Origin: an uncultured Myxococcales bacterium
GTDB taxonomy: Bacteria > Myxococcota_A > UBA9042
DNA length: 53,644 nucleotides
Reading direction: 5' to 3'
Assembly (NCBI GenBank): GCA_903883645.1
Contig: CAISBR010000016.1
Coordinates: forward strand, 1-53,644
The notes under the pieces were generated by a model. It searched no databases and was not told the DNA's origin. It was given only the letters and a program-made list of their open reading frames with translations. Each line of letters opens with the position of its first letter. Position 1 is the first letter of the stretch. Positions 41,277 through 52,995 of this stretch are shown here, piece by piece. Position numbers and translations under genes: made by a program.

Positions 41277-44051
41277 ATGAGTCGGGCGCGGAACACCGCG
41301 CGGCGAGACCACCCCATGCCCGACCAACCGCCCGAACTTCCTAAGCCTGTGCTGCACCCGACGGTGCTGAGCGGGCTTCCACCGGGGCACCGACCCAGCG
41401 GTAGTGTGGTGCTGCGCGCGCACGAAGACTTGCCGGCGCCCACGGATCGCGCGGCCGAGGTCAAGCAGATCAGCGAAGTTACGTCGGTGTTCGGCTTCAA
41501 CGTGCCATTTGTGGGCCGTCGCGCCGAGATCGAGCTGGCCTACAACACGGTGCGCGAGGCGATCAACCACCGCCACGTCAGGGTGATCTGGGTTTATGGC
41601 CCCCATGGCGTAGGCAAAAGCCGGCTGATTGCCGAGTTAAATCGCCTGATTGTGACCTCGAGCCGCAGCGTAAAGTGGCTAAAGGTGACCCAGCGCGAGC
41701 CTTCGGGCCCGTCTACGCTGCCCGGGCGCGTGCTCGCCGAGACGCTTGGCGGTACGGCTGCATTGCGGCAACCCCAGGCATGGCAGCGAATTCAGGCTGA
41801 ATTGCAGTCGTGGTTGGGGCAAGAGCGCAGTCCGGGTGTCATCGATGTCGTCGCGCCGCTGCTGGGTCTAAAGCCCGACGGTGTTTCGGAAGATCGCGCG
41901 GTGGTCGAGCCGCCTGTGCATGTCGCGGCGCAGCTCGTGGCAGCGCTTTTGCGGCATCGGGCGAAAACTACGCCGCTTGTTCTTCAGTTCGACGCGGCGA
42001 GCAGTGCGGCCGACGACTTGCCGGCGATGCTGTCGGGGCTGCTGAACAACGCGACGCAGGCGGCGGTGGTGGCGATCGTCGAAGCGCGGGTGGCGCCGCC
42101 CGAAGATTTTGAGCTGGTGCCCGTCAGCCTTGGGCCGATGGATGTGGCCACGTTGCGTGCGCTGGCGACCAAGCTGCTGCACAACGTCCGCGGTGCGCCC
42201 CAGAATGTTGCGGAATCATTGGCGGCGCAAGCTGCGGGTTCGCCCGAGCGGCTGGTCGACATGCTGCGCGGGATGGTGGCCGCCGGCGAGATCTTGCAAC
42301 GCGAGGGTGCGTGGCGCTGGGTCAATCGTACGGAACGGGGCGTGTCGGTGTCGTGGCAGAATTCGCTGGCCGCGTCGGGGCAATCGACCTCGATGTTGCC
42401 CGACCGCATTGCGCGCCTACCCGAAGATCTGCGCCTTGTGGTCGACGCGGCCGCGGTGTTTGGCCCCACGTGTTGGTTTGGCGGCGTGCTGTCTGTGCTG
42501 CGCGGCGCTCATAACAACCCGGCCGACAGCATTTCGGAGCGGGATAGGTCGCAACTGCGGGCCGCGATGCTGCAATTGCAAGCGGTCGATGTGGTGGTTT
42601 TTGTCGAGCAGTCGCACCTGGGCTCAGAGCTCGAGTTCAGCTTTGTGCACACCACCGACCCAGCTGCAGTCGTCAGCGAGATGGACGGCGAGAAACGCGA
42701 CCTGTTTAGTCGGCTGGCGGCGCAGTGGCTGTCGAGCCGGCCTCGCCTCGATCCAATTGCCGAAAATGCCCATATTGCCGAGCTTTTTGAGGCAGGTGGC
42801 AGGCGGCGTCAAGCGGCGACCTTCTACCTTGAAGCGGGCAATGCGGCGCGGAGTGTGGGGCAGCTGCAGCGGGCGCTGGCCCTGTACGAGGCCGGTACCC
42901 GCAATAGTGGCGCCGACGATGCCGATGTGGCCTGCGACCTGCGAATTGCCTACGGTGGCGGCCTGTTGCGACTGTCGCGCCACGTCGAGGCCGAGCGGGC
43001 GCTGCTCGATGCGCTGCATATGGCTCGCTGCCTAGACGACGATTTGCGCTGTGGTACCGTGCAGTTGCGCGTGGCTCAAGTGGCGCGTGTGTCGGGCCAT
43101 TACGATGCGGCGCTGGCCTACCTAGATGCCGCGATGAAGCACTTGAAGGTGGCCGGCGCGCACCGCTGGATCGCCGACGTCAGCGACGAGTTGGGTCTTA
43201 TCCACTTGATTCGCGGCGAGAATGACGCCTACAAGACCGCTTTGCAGCACTTCTTGAAGGCGCTGGCGCTGCGGCGGCGTTCGCAAGATCGGCGGGTGGT
43301 GGCGCGGTCGCTGTGCAATATTGCGCGGGTGCATCTGGGTCGCGGGCACTTTTCGGACGCGCACGACGCGGTGGCCGAGGCCGTGCAGATCTGCGACCAG
43401 ATTCAAGAACGCTGGGGTGCGGCGGAGGCGCGGGCGGTGCTGGGCGAAGTGCACGCCGCACAGGGTAAGTACAAGCTGGCGTTTCAGGCGTGGGAACAGG
43501 CCTCGACGCTGTCGCAAGAGGTGGGCGATCGGCGGCGGCGGCTCGAAGTGGCGCTGGCTCGGGCCGAGGCGGCGATCTCGCTGGGCGAGTGGCAAGAGGG
43601 CGCGGCGATGATGATCGACATGGCTGAGCTGGCCCGCGATGTCGACGATCCCGAGTTGTTGAGCGGTGTTTATCGGGTTCAGGCCTCGATCTCGCTAGAA
43701 AGGGTGTCGCTTGAGACGGCGGACCTCGACAGCGAGCGTGCGGTCGATGTGGCGCGCGGTTCGGGGGCGAAGCTGGCCGTGGCGCGGGCGCTGGTGGTGC
43801 GTGCGTGCGTGCTGGGTACGCGGGCGCTGTCCGATGCCGGTACGCGGGCGACCATCATCGATCGCAAATGTACCGAAGCCTTTGACGAATCGCTGCAAAT
43901 GCTGCACGACATGGGCGATCTGGTGCGCATGGCCACGGGGCTGCGCTCGTATGTAGCGTATCTGTCGCAGCGCGGTGGTGGTCCGCGGTTGGCGGCGGTC
44001 CAGCAGCGGCTGGCCGAGGTCGAGCAAGAACTCGCTGAGGTCGCTGGCTGA
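41277..44051 (+). CDS. AAA-type ATPase with TPR region, PknK-like without the kinase
   Basis: Encodes 924 aa from ATG 41277. The start is uncertain: the frame is open from 41103, another ATG lies at 41316, and no site has a strong SD. After a Pro-rich N-terminus, FVGRRAEIELAY begins an AAA_16/STAND-like ATPase with Walker A YGPHGVGKS (Lys114). The Walker B strand, LVLQFDAASSAADD, is imperfect. A winged-helix-like region follows (LPEDLRLVVDAAAVFGP), then from about residue 500 many helical TPR-like repeats (ALALYEAG, AERALLDALHMARC, ALAYLDAAMKHL). In Myxococcota, similar ATPase-TPR regions are usually fused to an N-terminal Ser/Thr kinase; no kinase is present here. A role in signalling is likely but unspecified. 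Confidence 0.78.
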   Translation: MSRARNTARRDHPMPDQPPELPKPVLHPTVLSGLPPGHRPSGSVVLRAHEDLPAPTDRAAEVKQISEVTSVFGFNVPFVGRRAEIELAYNTVREAINHRHVRVIWVYGPHGVGKSRLIAELNRLIVTSSRSVKWLKVTQREPSGPSTLPGRVLAETLGGTAALRQPQAWQRIQAELQSWLGQERSPGVIDVVAPLLGLKPDGVSEDRAVVEPPVHVAAQLVAALLRHRAKTTPLVLQFDAASSAADDLPAMLSGLLNNATQAAVVAIVEARVAPPEDFELVPVSLGPMDVATLRALATKLLHNVRGAPQNVAESLAAQAAGSPERLVDMLRGMVAAGEILQREGAWRWVNRTERGVSVSWQNSLAASGQSTSMLPDRIARLPEDLRLVVDAAAVFGPTCWFGGVLSVLRGAHNNPADSISERDRSQLRAAMLQLQAVDVVVFVEQSHLGSELEFSFVHTTDPAAVVSEMDGEKRDLFSRLAAQWLSSRPRLDPIAENAHIAELFEAGGRRRQAATFYLEAGNAARSVGQLQRALALYEAGTRNSGADDADVACDLRIAYGGGLLRLSRHVEAERALLDALHMARCLDDDLRCGTVQLRVAQVARVSGHYDAALAYLDAAMKHLKVAGAHRWIADVSDELGLIHLIRGENDAYKTALQHFLKALALRRRSQDRRVVARSLCNIARVHLGRGHFSDAHDAVAEAVQICDQIQERWGAAEARAVLGEVHAAQGKYKLAFQAWEQASTLSQEVGDRRRRLEVALARAEAAISLGEWQEGAAMMIDMAELARDVDDPELLSGVYRVQASISLERVSLETADLDSERAVDVARGSGAKLAVARALVVRACVLGTRALSDAGTRATIIDRKCTEAFDESLQMLHDMGDLVRMATGLRSYVAYLSQRGGGPRLAAVQQRLAEVEQELAEVAG

Positions 44052-44129
44052 TTTGCAAGTGGGCGGAATCGTCGCGCGGCCCTTGTGCGGCAAAATGTCC
44101 CAGCTAAACTAGCCCGCCTGCGTTACCCG

Positions 44130-45173
44130 ATGCCAACGCTGCTGGACCTGACTCGCCTGCGGCGCACCGCAGCGTTGTGGCTTGCTGGTCTGTTCCTTGC
44201 GGAGTCGTTGTTCGGCTGTGGTTCGCGCTACGTGGCGCCCGACCGCGACCGAGGTCTGAGCGAGTCGCCGATTCGCCTGGGTGTGGACCACGAACCGCTG
44301 TCGGGGCGGCTGCTCGACGGCATGACAGCGCTGCGCGATGGCGACAACGAGGCTGCGCGCCAGGCGTTTGACGAGCATTTGCGCAAATATCCGCGATCGG
44401 CCTTGGCGATGTACCACCTGGGGCTGGTGGCCATGGCCGAAGACAAGCGCGCCGAAGCCCGCCAGCATTTTGAAGAGGCGATTGCGGCCAATCCGCAACT
44501 CCACGGCGCATTGTCGAATTTGGGCGTGCTGTACTTGGCCGACGACGAAGAGGTTGCGGCGCAAAAAGTCTTAGAGCAGGCGGCCTTGCTGGCCCCCGAC
44601 GATGCCCGCGTGTGGTCGAACCTGGGGGCGGTGCGGCTGCGGCGGGGTATGTGGAGCGAGGCCATCGAAGCGCTGAAAAAGGCTTCGGAATTGGCGCCAG
44701 GGCACGGGTCGATTCTATATAATTTGGCGCTGGCCTGGGTCGAGCGTCAAGAGTACGCCGAGGCACTGCAGGTGCTGGACCAGGCGCTCGACATGCGCCC
44801 GCGCTTTGCCAAAGCATGGGCGCTCAAAGTTGCGTGTTTACAGGGGTTAGGCCGCCTTGCCGAAGCCGAGAAGGCGGGGCGCGACGGGATGCTGACGCTG
44901 CCCGAGCTGGGCCCGGATAACTATGTGGCGCTTGCGCGCGTGTTGGTCCTGGTGCGCAAGACGGACGAAGCCATTGAACACCTTGATAAAGCTGTTGAAT
45001 TGTTTCCAGAAGACGCTGCTGCGCTGCTGGCGCTGGGCGAGTTGCTCGACGCCAAAGGCGACAAGAGCCGAGCGCTGGCCACTTATCAGCGCTTCTTAAA
45101 AGCACCAACCCGCCGGTCGGACGATGTGCGGCGCATTCGCGACCGTTGCAAACAACTTGGCGTATCGCGGTAG
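44130..45173 (+). CDS. TPR-repeat lipoprotein
   Basis: Encodes 347 aa from ATG 44130 (an ATG-led frame 45 bp upstream is possible). The basic N-terminus and hydrophobic stretch end in LFGC (Cys30). The mature part contains about seven tetratricopeptide repeats, such as ALAMYHLGLVAMAEDKRAEARQHFEEAIAANP and ALSNLGVLYLADDEEVAAQKVLEQAALLAPD (each one 34-residue unit, shortened here). TPR arrays bind partner proteins; this one faces the periplasm or outer membrane. It lies 78 bp after the AAA/TPR gene and 25 bp before the outer-membrane-type lipoprotein gene on the same strand. Confidence 0.82.
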   Translation: MPTLLDLTRLRRTAALWLAGLFLAESLFGCGSRYVAPDRDRGLSESPIRLGVDHEPLSGRLLDGMTALRDGDNEAARQAFDEHLRKYPRSALAMYHLGLVAMAEDKRAEARQHFEEAIAANPQLHGALSNLGVLYLADDEEVAAQKVLEQAALLAPDDARVWSNLGAVRLRRGMWSEAIEALKKASELAPGHGSILYNLALAWVERQEYAEALQVLDQALDMRPRFAKAWALKVACLQGLGRLAEAEKAGRDGMLTLPELGPDNYVALARVLVLVRKTDEAIEHLDKAVELFPEDAAALLALGELLDAKGDKSRALATYQRFLKAPTRRSDDVRRIRDRCKQLGVSR

Positions 45174-45198
45174 AGTACGTATTTACGGAGGATTTTTG

Positions 45199-46020
45199 AT
45201 GAATTCGACCTGTTTCTCACTGCGCTGCTGGCGCGGCTTAGCCATATGCTTCGCGCTGGTGGCCACGGCTGGCTGCCTGAGTCCGGTACATGTGCGCTCG
45301 GCGCGGACGCTGCAACCCGGCGAATACGAGGTAGGTGGCCACATCAGCGGGGCGCGGGCCATGCTCGGCGCGGTCAACTGGTACAACGGCACGCAAGACC
45401 TGACCAAGAAGGATGCAACAGCTGCTAATTACGGAAATCCGCTCGAGATTACCGCGCGGCGGGGCCTGGTGCCCAATGTAGATGTGGGCGTGCGCTTGGG
45501 CATCGGCAGTGCGCTGGTGGGGGCCGAGGGCACCTGGCGCTTTATGCAGAGCGATTTTGGCACCGCGGGCAAGCTGCACCTCGCTACCGGCGTGCAGGTG
45601 GGGCAGAGCTTGCTCGACCAAATTCACGGGGGGCGCGCCGTAGTTCCGCTGATCGCCACCTGGGATGGGCTGCCATTTTCGCTGACCCTGGCCGGGCACT
45701 TTGGCTACCGTTGGGTCAGTCAGCCTGCAATGTCGCCTACTTCGCTACCCGAGGTTATCCCCGATACGCGCTGGGCCATGGGCGAAAATGGCATGACCGG
45801 CGGCGGTGGCCTAATGGTCGACTGGCACGACGAGACCACCACGCTGGGCCTCGCCTTCGAGGTCGATCACTGGGCCGGCGCGATTGGCGCAGCAGGTCGG
45901 TCGCTGTCGGATTACGGTGTTAATGTGCTGCAGCTATCGCTAGTTGGTGGCTTTCGCTTTGGGCTCGAAGAGGCCGAGGCGGACCGGACGCGCGACGCGA
46001 TCGACGACTTGGGCAAGTAG
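45199..46020 (+). CDS. Outer-membrane-type lipoprotein, beta-rich
   Basis: Encodes 273 aa from ATG 45199, which follows GGAGG. The signal peptide ends in VATAGC (Cys26), a good lipobox. The sequence then alternates short polar loops with amphipathic strands rich in Gly and aromatic residues (VDVGVRLGIGSALVGAEGTWRF, FSLTLAGHFGYRW, LQLSLVGGFRFGL), the pattern of a small beta-barrel. The last 20 residues are acidic and polar. No family is identified. It probably shares a transcript with the TPR lipoprotein gene 25 bp upstream and converges with the MATE gene. Confidence 0.7.
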   Translation: MNSTCFSLRCWRGLAICFALVATAGCLSPVHVRSARTLQPGEYEVGGHISGARAMLGAVNWYNGTQDLTKKDATAANYGNPLEITARRGLVPNVDVGVRLGIGSALVGAEGTWRFMQSDFGTAGKLHLATGVQVGQSLLDQIHGGRAVVPLIATWDGLPFSLTLAGHFGYRWVSQPAMSPTSLPEVIPDTRWAMGENGMTGGGGLMVDWHDETTTLGLAFEVDHWAGAIGAAGRSLSDYGVNVLQLSLVGGFRFGLEEAEADRTRDAIDDLGK

Positions 46021-46038
46021 AGTCGAAGCCCGGCTCGG

Positions 46039-47394
46039 TCAAGCGGTGAGCAGCGCGCGGCTGCGGTGGCGAAAGCGCAGAATTAGCGATGTAGCCACCA
46101 CTGCAAGCGACAAGAAAAGCCCCCACCACAAGCGATCGGCGTGCTGGTGCAGGCGGAACACCGCGATATAACCCATCGGAATGCCGAGCAGCCAGAAGCC
46201 GAGCACGTTGAACAGCACCGGTACGCGGGTGTCGTCCATGCCGCGCAGCACGCCAAAACCGATGGCTTGGATGCCGTCGGCAATCTGGAAGCCCGCGGCA
46301 ATCGTCAAGAAATGACACGTTAGCGCGATAACTTCGTCGGTGGCGCTGGGCAGGTACTGGCGGGCCATCCAGGTGCGCAAGGCGATCATTACGGCGCCCG
46401 AGCCAACTGCGTAGATCATGCCGACGCCAAACGCCGTCCAGCCCGAGCGCTGCACCGCCCGTGGGTCGCGGCGGCCAATCGCGTGCCCAACGCGCATGGA
46501 TGCGGCCGTACCAATCGCAAACGGCACTTGGAAGGCGATCGCGGCGATCGACAGGGCGACTTCGTGGGCGGCCAGCGTCGAGGCACTGATCAGCCCCATC
46601 CACAGCGTCGTCAAGACAAAACCCGTTACTTCCATTAGGTATTGCAGGGCGAGCGGCGCTCCGGACTTGAGGATCGGCAGCGACAGCGCCCCCGGCCGCA
46701 GCCAAGGCGTGCGGTACCGCTGCAGGCTGGGCGCCACGTCGACCCATACCACCAGCGCCAGACCCATGGCCACGCGGCACACAACCGATGCCCACGCAAT
46801 GCCAGCTAGGCCATAACCCCGCTCCACAGCTGCAAAAGCGAGCCACGCGTTGACGATGTTGCCCAGGATCGCCACCACCATCACCGGCCGCGCCTTGCCC
46901 ACCGCCGAGCAAAACGAGCGCGACGTTATGTAGGTAAGCGCAGGAATCAGTCCGAGCGAGGCAATCGTAAGAAATTCAGACGTATCTTCGACCAGCTTGG
47001 GCTCTTGTCCCATTTCGCGCAGCAGCATCGGCGCCGCAAACATGGTCGCCGTTAGCAGCGCTCCGGCCGCGATCGCGATCCACATGGCCTGCCGGTACAG
47101 CGCCCCAGTTCGCAACGGATCGTCTTCGCCGACTGCACGGGCCACGTGCGGGTCGAGGCCGGCCATCAGGCCATAACCTGTAACAATGACAAGGACTAGT
47201 GTAGTAGCGCCCAATGCCTGCGCCGCCAAAGCCTGCACACCCAGCCGACCGGCGGCGATGGTGCCCACTACGCCCATCGCCATCTGCGCAAGCTGCGCCA
47301 CCATCAGGGGGCCCGCAAGCCGAGCTAGCGCAACCACTTCTTCGCGCGGAGTTTCGGCCGGAGCCAGAGCTAATGGATTATCGAAAGGAGCCAA
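46039..47394 (-). CDS. MATE family multidrug/sodium antiporter
   Basis: Encodes 451 aa from a TTG at 47394; there is no better upstream start, and the next in-frame Met lies inside the first hydrophobic segment. Twelve hydrophobic segments are arranged as two homologous halves, as in NorM/DinF-type exporters of the MOP superfamily. Family features include PLMVAQLAQMAMGVVGTIAAGRLG near the N-terminus and VALSIAAIAFQVPFAIGTAASMRVGHAIG in the second half. Such exporters use Na+ or H+ gradients to expel cationic compounds. The substrate cannot be predicted. It lies 68 bp after the B3/4 gene in the same direction. Confidence 0.9.
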   Translation of the reverse strand: MAPFDNPLALAPAETPREEVVALARLAGPLMVAQLAQMAMGVVGTIAAGRLGVQALAAQALGATTLVLVIVTGYGLMAGLDPHVARAVGEDDPLRTGALYRQAMWIAIAAGALLTATMFAAPMLLREMGQEPKLVEDTSEFLTIASLGLIPALTYITSRSFCSAVGKARPVMVVAILGNIVNAWLAFAAVERGYGLAGIAWASVVCRVAMGLALVVWVDVAPSLQRYRTPWLRPGALSLPILKSGAPLALQYLMEVTGFVLTTLWMGLISASTLAAHEVALSIAAIAFQVPFAIGTAASMRVGHAIGRRDPRAVQRSGWTAFGVGMIYAVGSGAVMIALRTWMARQYLPSATDEVIALTCHFLTIAAGFQIADGIQAIGFGVLRGMDDTRVPVLFNVLGFWLLGIPMGYIAVFRLHQHADRLWWGLFLSLAVVATSLILRFRHRSRALLTA

Positions 47395-47462
47395 GGATCC
47401 AGAGATGGCATCACCTATTGGGGCCCAAAGGGCCGTGTTGGGGCAAAAATTGCAGGGGGAGT

Positions 47463-48089
47463 CTAGGCAACCTCGTGGCTCACAAGCGAAGTTACGCTAG
47501 CGCCCGCCGCGGTTAGCCACGCGCTCAGCCACGCTGCGGTCTGCGCGCTGCGACTCGCCAGGCTGCGGCTGCCCCACACCAGGATCAGCAACCGACGTGT
47601 TTCGCTTGTTGTCTTGGTCCGTTGCGCGTCTTTGACGGCATTGGCGCAGGGGCCGTCAGCGTCGCATAGACAGAGCAGGCCTTCGAGATCGATAGCATGT
47701 CCTGCAGAATTAAATACATACGTCTCATCTGCGCCGCCCAAGCGGATGCTTAACTCGCCACGAGTCATGTCGGCGTCGATGGCACTGATTGGCAGACCGC
47801 TGTGCAGCGACACCCGATTGCAGATGTCGATTGCGGGGTTGATAGACGGAAATGCGCCCTGGGCCTCAGCGCCCAGCAAGAACTCGGAGGCCGGCTTGGA
47901 ACGCCCAGTTGGCTTGAAGCCCCCTTGTCGCAGCAGATCGCGAATCGCCTTGCGCACTTCGTCGTCGGCAGCGGGCAGGGTGGCGACCGTTGCTGCGGGC
48001 AGTGACAGCTCGGCAATCGGCGCAGGCCAAGTAGCAAGCACGGCCACGGCATCGAGCAATGGGTGGGCGGGCAGGGCGATGGCGGTCAC
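47463..48089 (-). CDS. B3/4 (PheRS beta-subunit-like) domain protein
   Basis: Encodes 208 aa from GTG 48089. The central region has the B3/B4 domain pattern: IRDLLRQGGFKPTGRSKPASEFLL, GAFPSINPAIDICNRVSLHSGLPISAID and AGHAIDLEGLLCLCD. In phenylalanyl-tRNA synthetase this domain carries the editing site; standalone versions are thought to act on mischarged tRNA or amino acids. A Cys-rich LCLCDADGPCANAV stretch is notable. The GTG start overlaps the stop of the upstream trmH-type gene (GTGA), so translation is coupled to a tRNA-modification gene. Confidence 0.78.
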   Translation of the reverse strand: MTAIALPAHPLLDAVAVLATWPAPIAELSLPAATVATLPAADDEVRKAIRDLLRQGGFKPTGRSKPASEFLLGAEAQGAFPSINPAIDICNRVSLHSGLPISAIDADMTRGELSIRLGGADETYVFNSAGHAIDLEGLLCLCDADGPCANAVKDAQRTKTTSETRRLLILVWGSRSLASRSAQTAAWLSAWLTAAGASVTSLVSHEVA

Positions 48090-48804
48090 AGCGTCGGCTC
48101 CATGTCGCCGTGCTGGCGGCGGATTAGCTCAGGGTGGGTCATGCCAAATTCCAGCCACTTACGCCGGATTTGCCACATTCGGTCCATGGGCAGGTCGCCA
48201 CTCAAGCCGCGTTGGGCGAGCTCGTTGCGTCGCCGGGGCACCACGCCTTGCAGCGTAAGTGCCAGTGCAACCGACAGATTGTACGACTGCACAAAGCCCC
48301 ACATCGGCAAGATGTAGCGGGCGTCGGCCAGTTGCCGCATCTCGTCGCTGATGCCGTCGTGCGCGTTGCCCACCACGATCGCCGTCTTGGCTGGCAAGGG
48401 CAGGGTCTCCAATGTATCTGTGGCTTGCAAGTCGCTGACAAGAATGGCGAAACCCTGTGACTTTAGCTCGCGCACCGCGTCCGTCGTGCTCGAATAGCGA
48501 TGCATATCGACCCACTGATCCGCCGACTTCGCTACCGACGACGACGTGCGCATAGAGTGCTTGTTGAAGATCCAGTGCAAATCTTGCAGACCGTATGCCT
48601 CGCAAGTGCGCACGCAGGCTGCCACATTGTGCGGGTCAAAGATGTCTTCGAAGACCGCCGTCACCGAGCCAAGGCGCGAGCGCAGCACGCCATCGACGCG
48701 GTCCACGCGCGCAGGGGCGATGTACTGCTCGAGGACGTCGAGGTTGGGCCAGGGTTCCAAGACAGGCTCATGCCGAGCCGGAATCACTGAATTCGAAGAC
48801 TTCA

Positions 48805-48805
<1 letters not shown>
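48086..48805 (-). CDS. trmH: SpoU-family tRNA 2'-O-methyltransferase, TrmH-like
   Basis: Encodes 239 aa. ATG 48805 overlaps the stop of the preceding lipoprotein gene (TGATG); the open frame extends upstream only in the shadow of that gene. It belongs to the SPOUT fold with a C-terminal knot: motif 1 FDPHNVAACVRTCEAYGL (57-73), motif 2 AIVVGNAHDGIS (142-153) and motif 3 ILPMWGFVQSYNLSVALAL (165-183). E. coli TrmH methylates the ribose of G18 in tRNA; the short basic N-terminus and extended C-terminus with RRKWLEFGM fit that subfamily. Motif 2 has GNAHDG where the common form is GNExxG, so the usual Glu is Ala here. Confidence 0.85.
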
Positions 48806-51453
<2,648 letters not shown>

Positions 51454-51608
51454 GGTTACCTCGCCAGAGTTGCGTGCCGCAGCGCCGCGAAAACATAGCA
51501 GTTCGGCCGCAAAATGGGTAGTCGTGCGCAACTCTTGACACCAATTCCGCGCAGCGTACAGTCGCTCGAAGTCCAAGTCGGCGACTACCGGCTTATTGGG
51601 GAGATACG

Positions 51609-52937
51609 ATGGCGCAGTTCTCGAAGACCGCAACCGCTGCCGGCACGCTGCCGACCGACCGTTCAGAATCAGTATTTGTTGATTATAAACCGGCATTTAC
51701 GCCCCATCAGGCGACGATCGAAGCACTCCGCTGTCTGTATTGTAGCGACGCGCCCTGCATGACCGCCTGTCCTACCCATATTGATGTCGCTCAATTTATT
51801 CGCAAAATCGCCACAGGGAACCTCGACGGCTCGGCGCGCACCATCTTCGACTCAAATATCTTGGGCACCAGCTGCGCCCGCGTTTGCCCGGTCGAGACGC
51901 TGTGCGCCGGCGCCTGCGTGTACAACCAGCTGGGGCATCCGGCCATCCAGATCGGGCGTTTGCAGCGCTATGTGACGGACCTCGCGGTTGAGGCGGGCAC
52001 ACAGTTCTTCGAGGCGGGCGCGAGCACTGGCAAGAAGGTTGCGCTGATCGGTGCTGGTCCAGCTAGCTTGGCCTGCGCGCACGAGCTGCGGCGCCTGGGT
52101 CACAGTCCCGTTATTTTCGAAAAACGCCAAGAATTGGGTGGTCTTAACACCTTTGGCGTCGCGCCCCACAAGATGAAGGCAGAGACAAGCCTGCAAGAAG
52201 TCGAGTGGATCTTGGGCATCGGTGGCATCGAGGTGCGAACCGGCGTCGAGATTGGCAACGGTCTTGCGCTGCAGCAGCTCGAGCGCGACTTCGACGCGGT
52301 GTTCTTGGGCATGGGCCTGGGCCCGGATACGCCGATGGCGGTGCCTGGCGCCGATCTGCCCGGGGTGGTCGGCGCCGTGGCGTGGATCGAAGAGGTTAAG
52401 CTGAAGAAGCTGAATTTGTCGGCTATTCGCTCCGTGCTGATTATCGGCGGTGGCAACACGGCGCTCGATTGCGTGCGCGAGGCGCTGACCTTGGGCATAC
52501 CCGATGTGCGCCTTGTCTACCGCGGAACCGTTGACGGCATGCCGGGTTACCAGCACGAGTGGAAGTCGGCGGTGCTGGCGGGTGCGCGCGCCGAGTGGCA
52601 AGCGGTGCCGATGGCCTTTGAAGGCACAGGGCGGGTGCAGAAGGCGGTGTGTGCCAAGCTCGACGCCAAGAAGCAGCCGACGGGTGAAACGGTTAGTCTT
52701 GACGCGGACTTGGTACTCATGGCGATCGGTCAGTCCAAGCTGGGCGAGCTGGTCAGTAGCCTGGGCGGCATCGCCGTGGCCAAGGGTGTGGTGCAGGCCG
52801 GTGCCGATGGCGCGACGGGTCGCAAGGGCTGGTTTGCTGGTGGCGACTGCAAGAATGGCGGCAAAGAAGTCGTCAACGCCGCTGCCGAGGGCAAGGCCGC
52901 CGCTCAGGGCATCGACCACTACCTAAAGACCATGTAG
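51609..52937 (+). CDS. preT: NAD-dependent dihydropyrimidine dehydrogenase, FAD/Fe-S subunit (PreT)
   Basis: Encodes 442 aa from ATG 51609 (GGAG nearby). It resembles the small subunit of glutamate synthase. N-terminal Fe-S ligands include CLYCSDAPCMTAC (Cys42, 45, 50, 54) and CARVCPVETLCAGAC (Cys89, 93, 99, 103). The FAD-binding GAGPAS (148-153) and a second dinucleotide fold IIGGGNTALDC follow. GWFAGGDC lies near the end. It passes electrons from NADH to the partner subunit for reduction (or reversibly oxidation) of uracil and thymine. preA follows 58 bp later, so the two form one unit. Confidence 0.92.
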   Translation: MAQFSKTATAAGTLPTDRSESVFVDYKPAFTPHQATIEALRCLYCSDAPCMTACPTHIDVAQFIRKIATGNLDGSARTIFDSNILGTSCARVCPVETLCAGACVYNQLGHPAIQIGRLQRYVTDLAVEAGTQFFEAGASTGKKVALIGAGPASLACAHELRRLGHSPVIFEKRQELGGLNTFGVAPHKMKAETSLQEVEWILGIGGIEVRTGVEIGNGLALQQLERDFDAVFLGMGLGPDTPMAVPGADLPGVVGAVAWIEEVKLKKLNLSAIRSVLIIGGGNTALDCVREALTLGIPDVRLVYRGTVDGMPGYQHEWKSAVLAGARAEWQAVPMAFEGTGRVQKAVCAKLDAKKQPTGETVSLDADLVLMAIGQSKLGELVSSLGGIAVAKGVVQAGADGATGRKGWFAGGDCKNGGKEVVNAAAEGKAAAQGIDHYLKTM

Positions 52938-52995
52938 TCTTCAGGCACAAACGACAACGAATCCAGAGATTTTGAACATACAACGTGAGGTTATG

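Noticed and set aside
42109..43035. 308-aa open frame inside the AAA/TPR gene
   Set aside because: It is an overlapping frame on the same strand with Cys/Arg-rich, non-protein-like composition; the AAA/TPR frame has clear domains.
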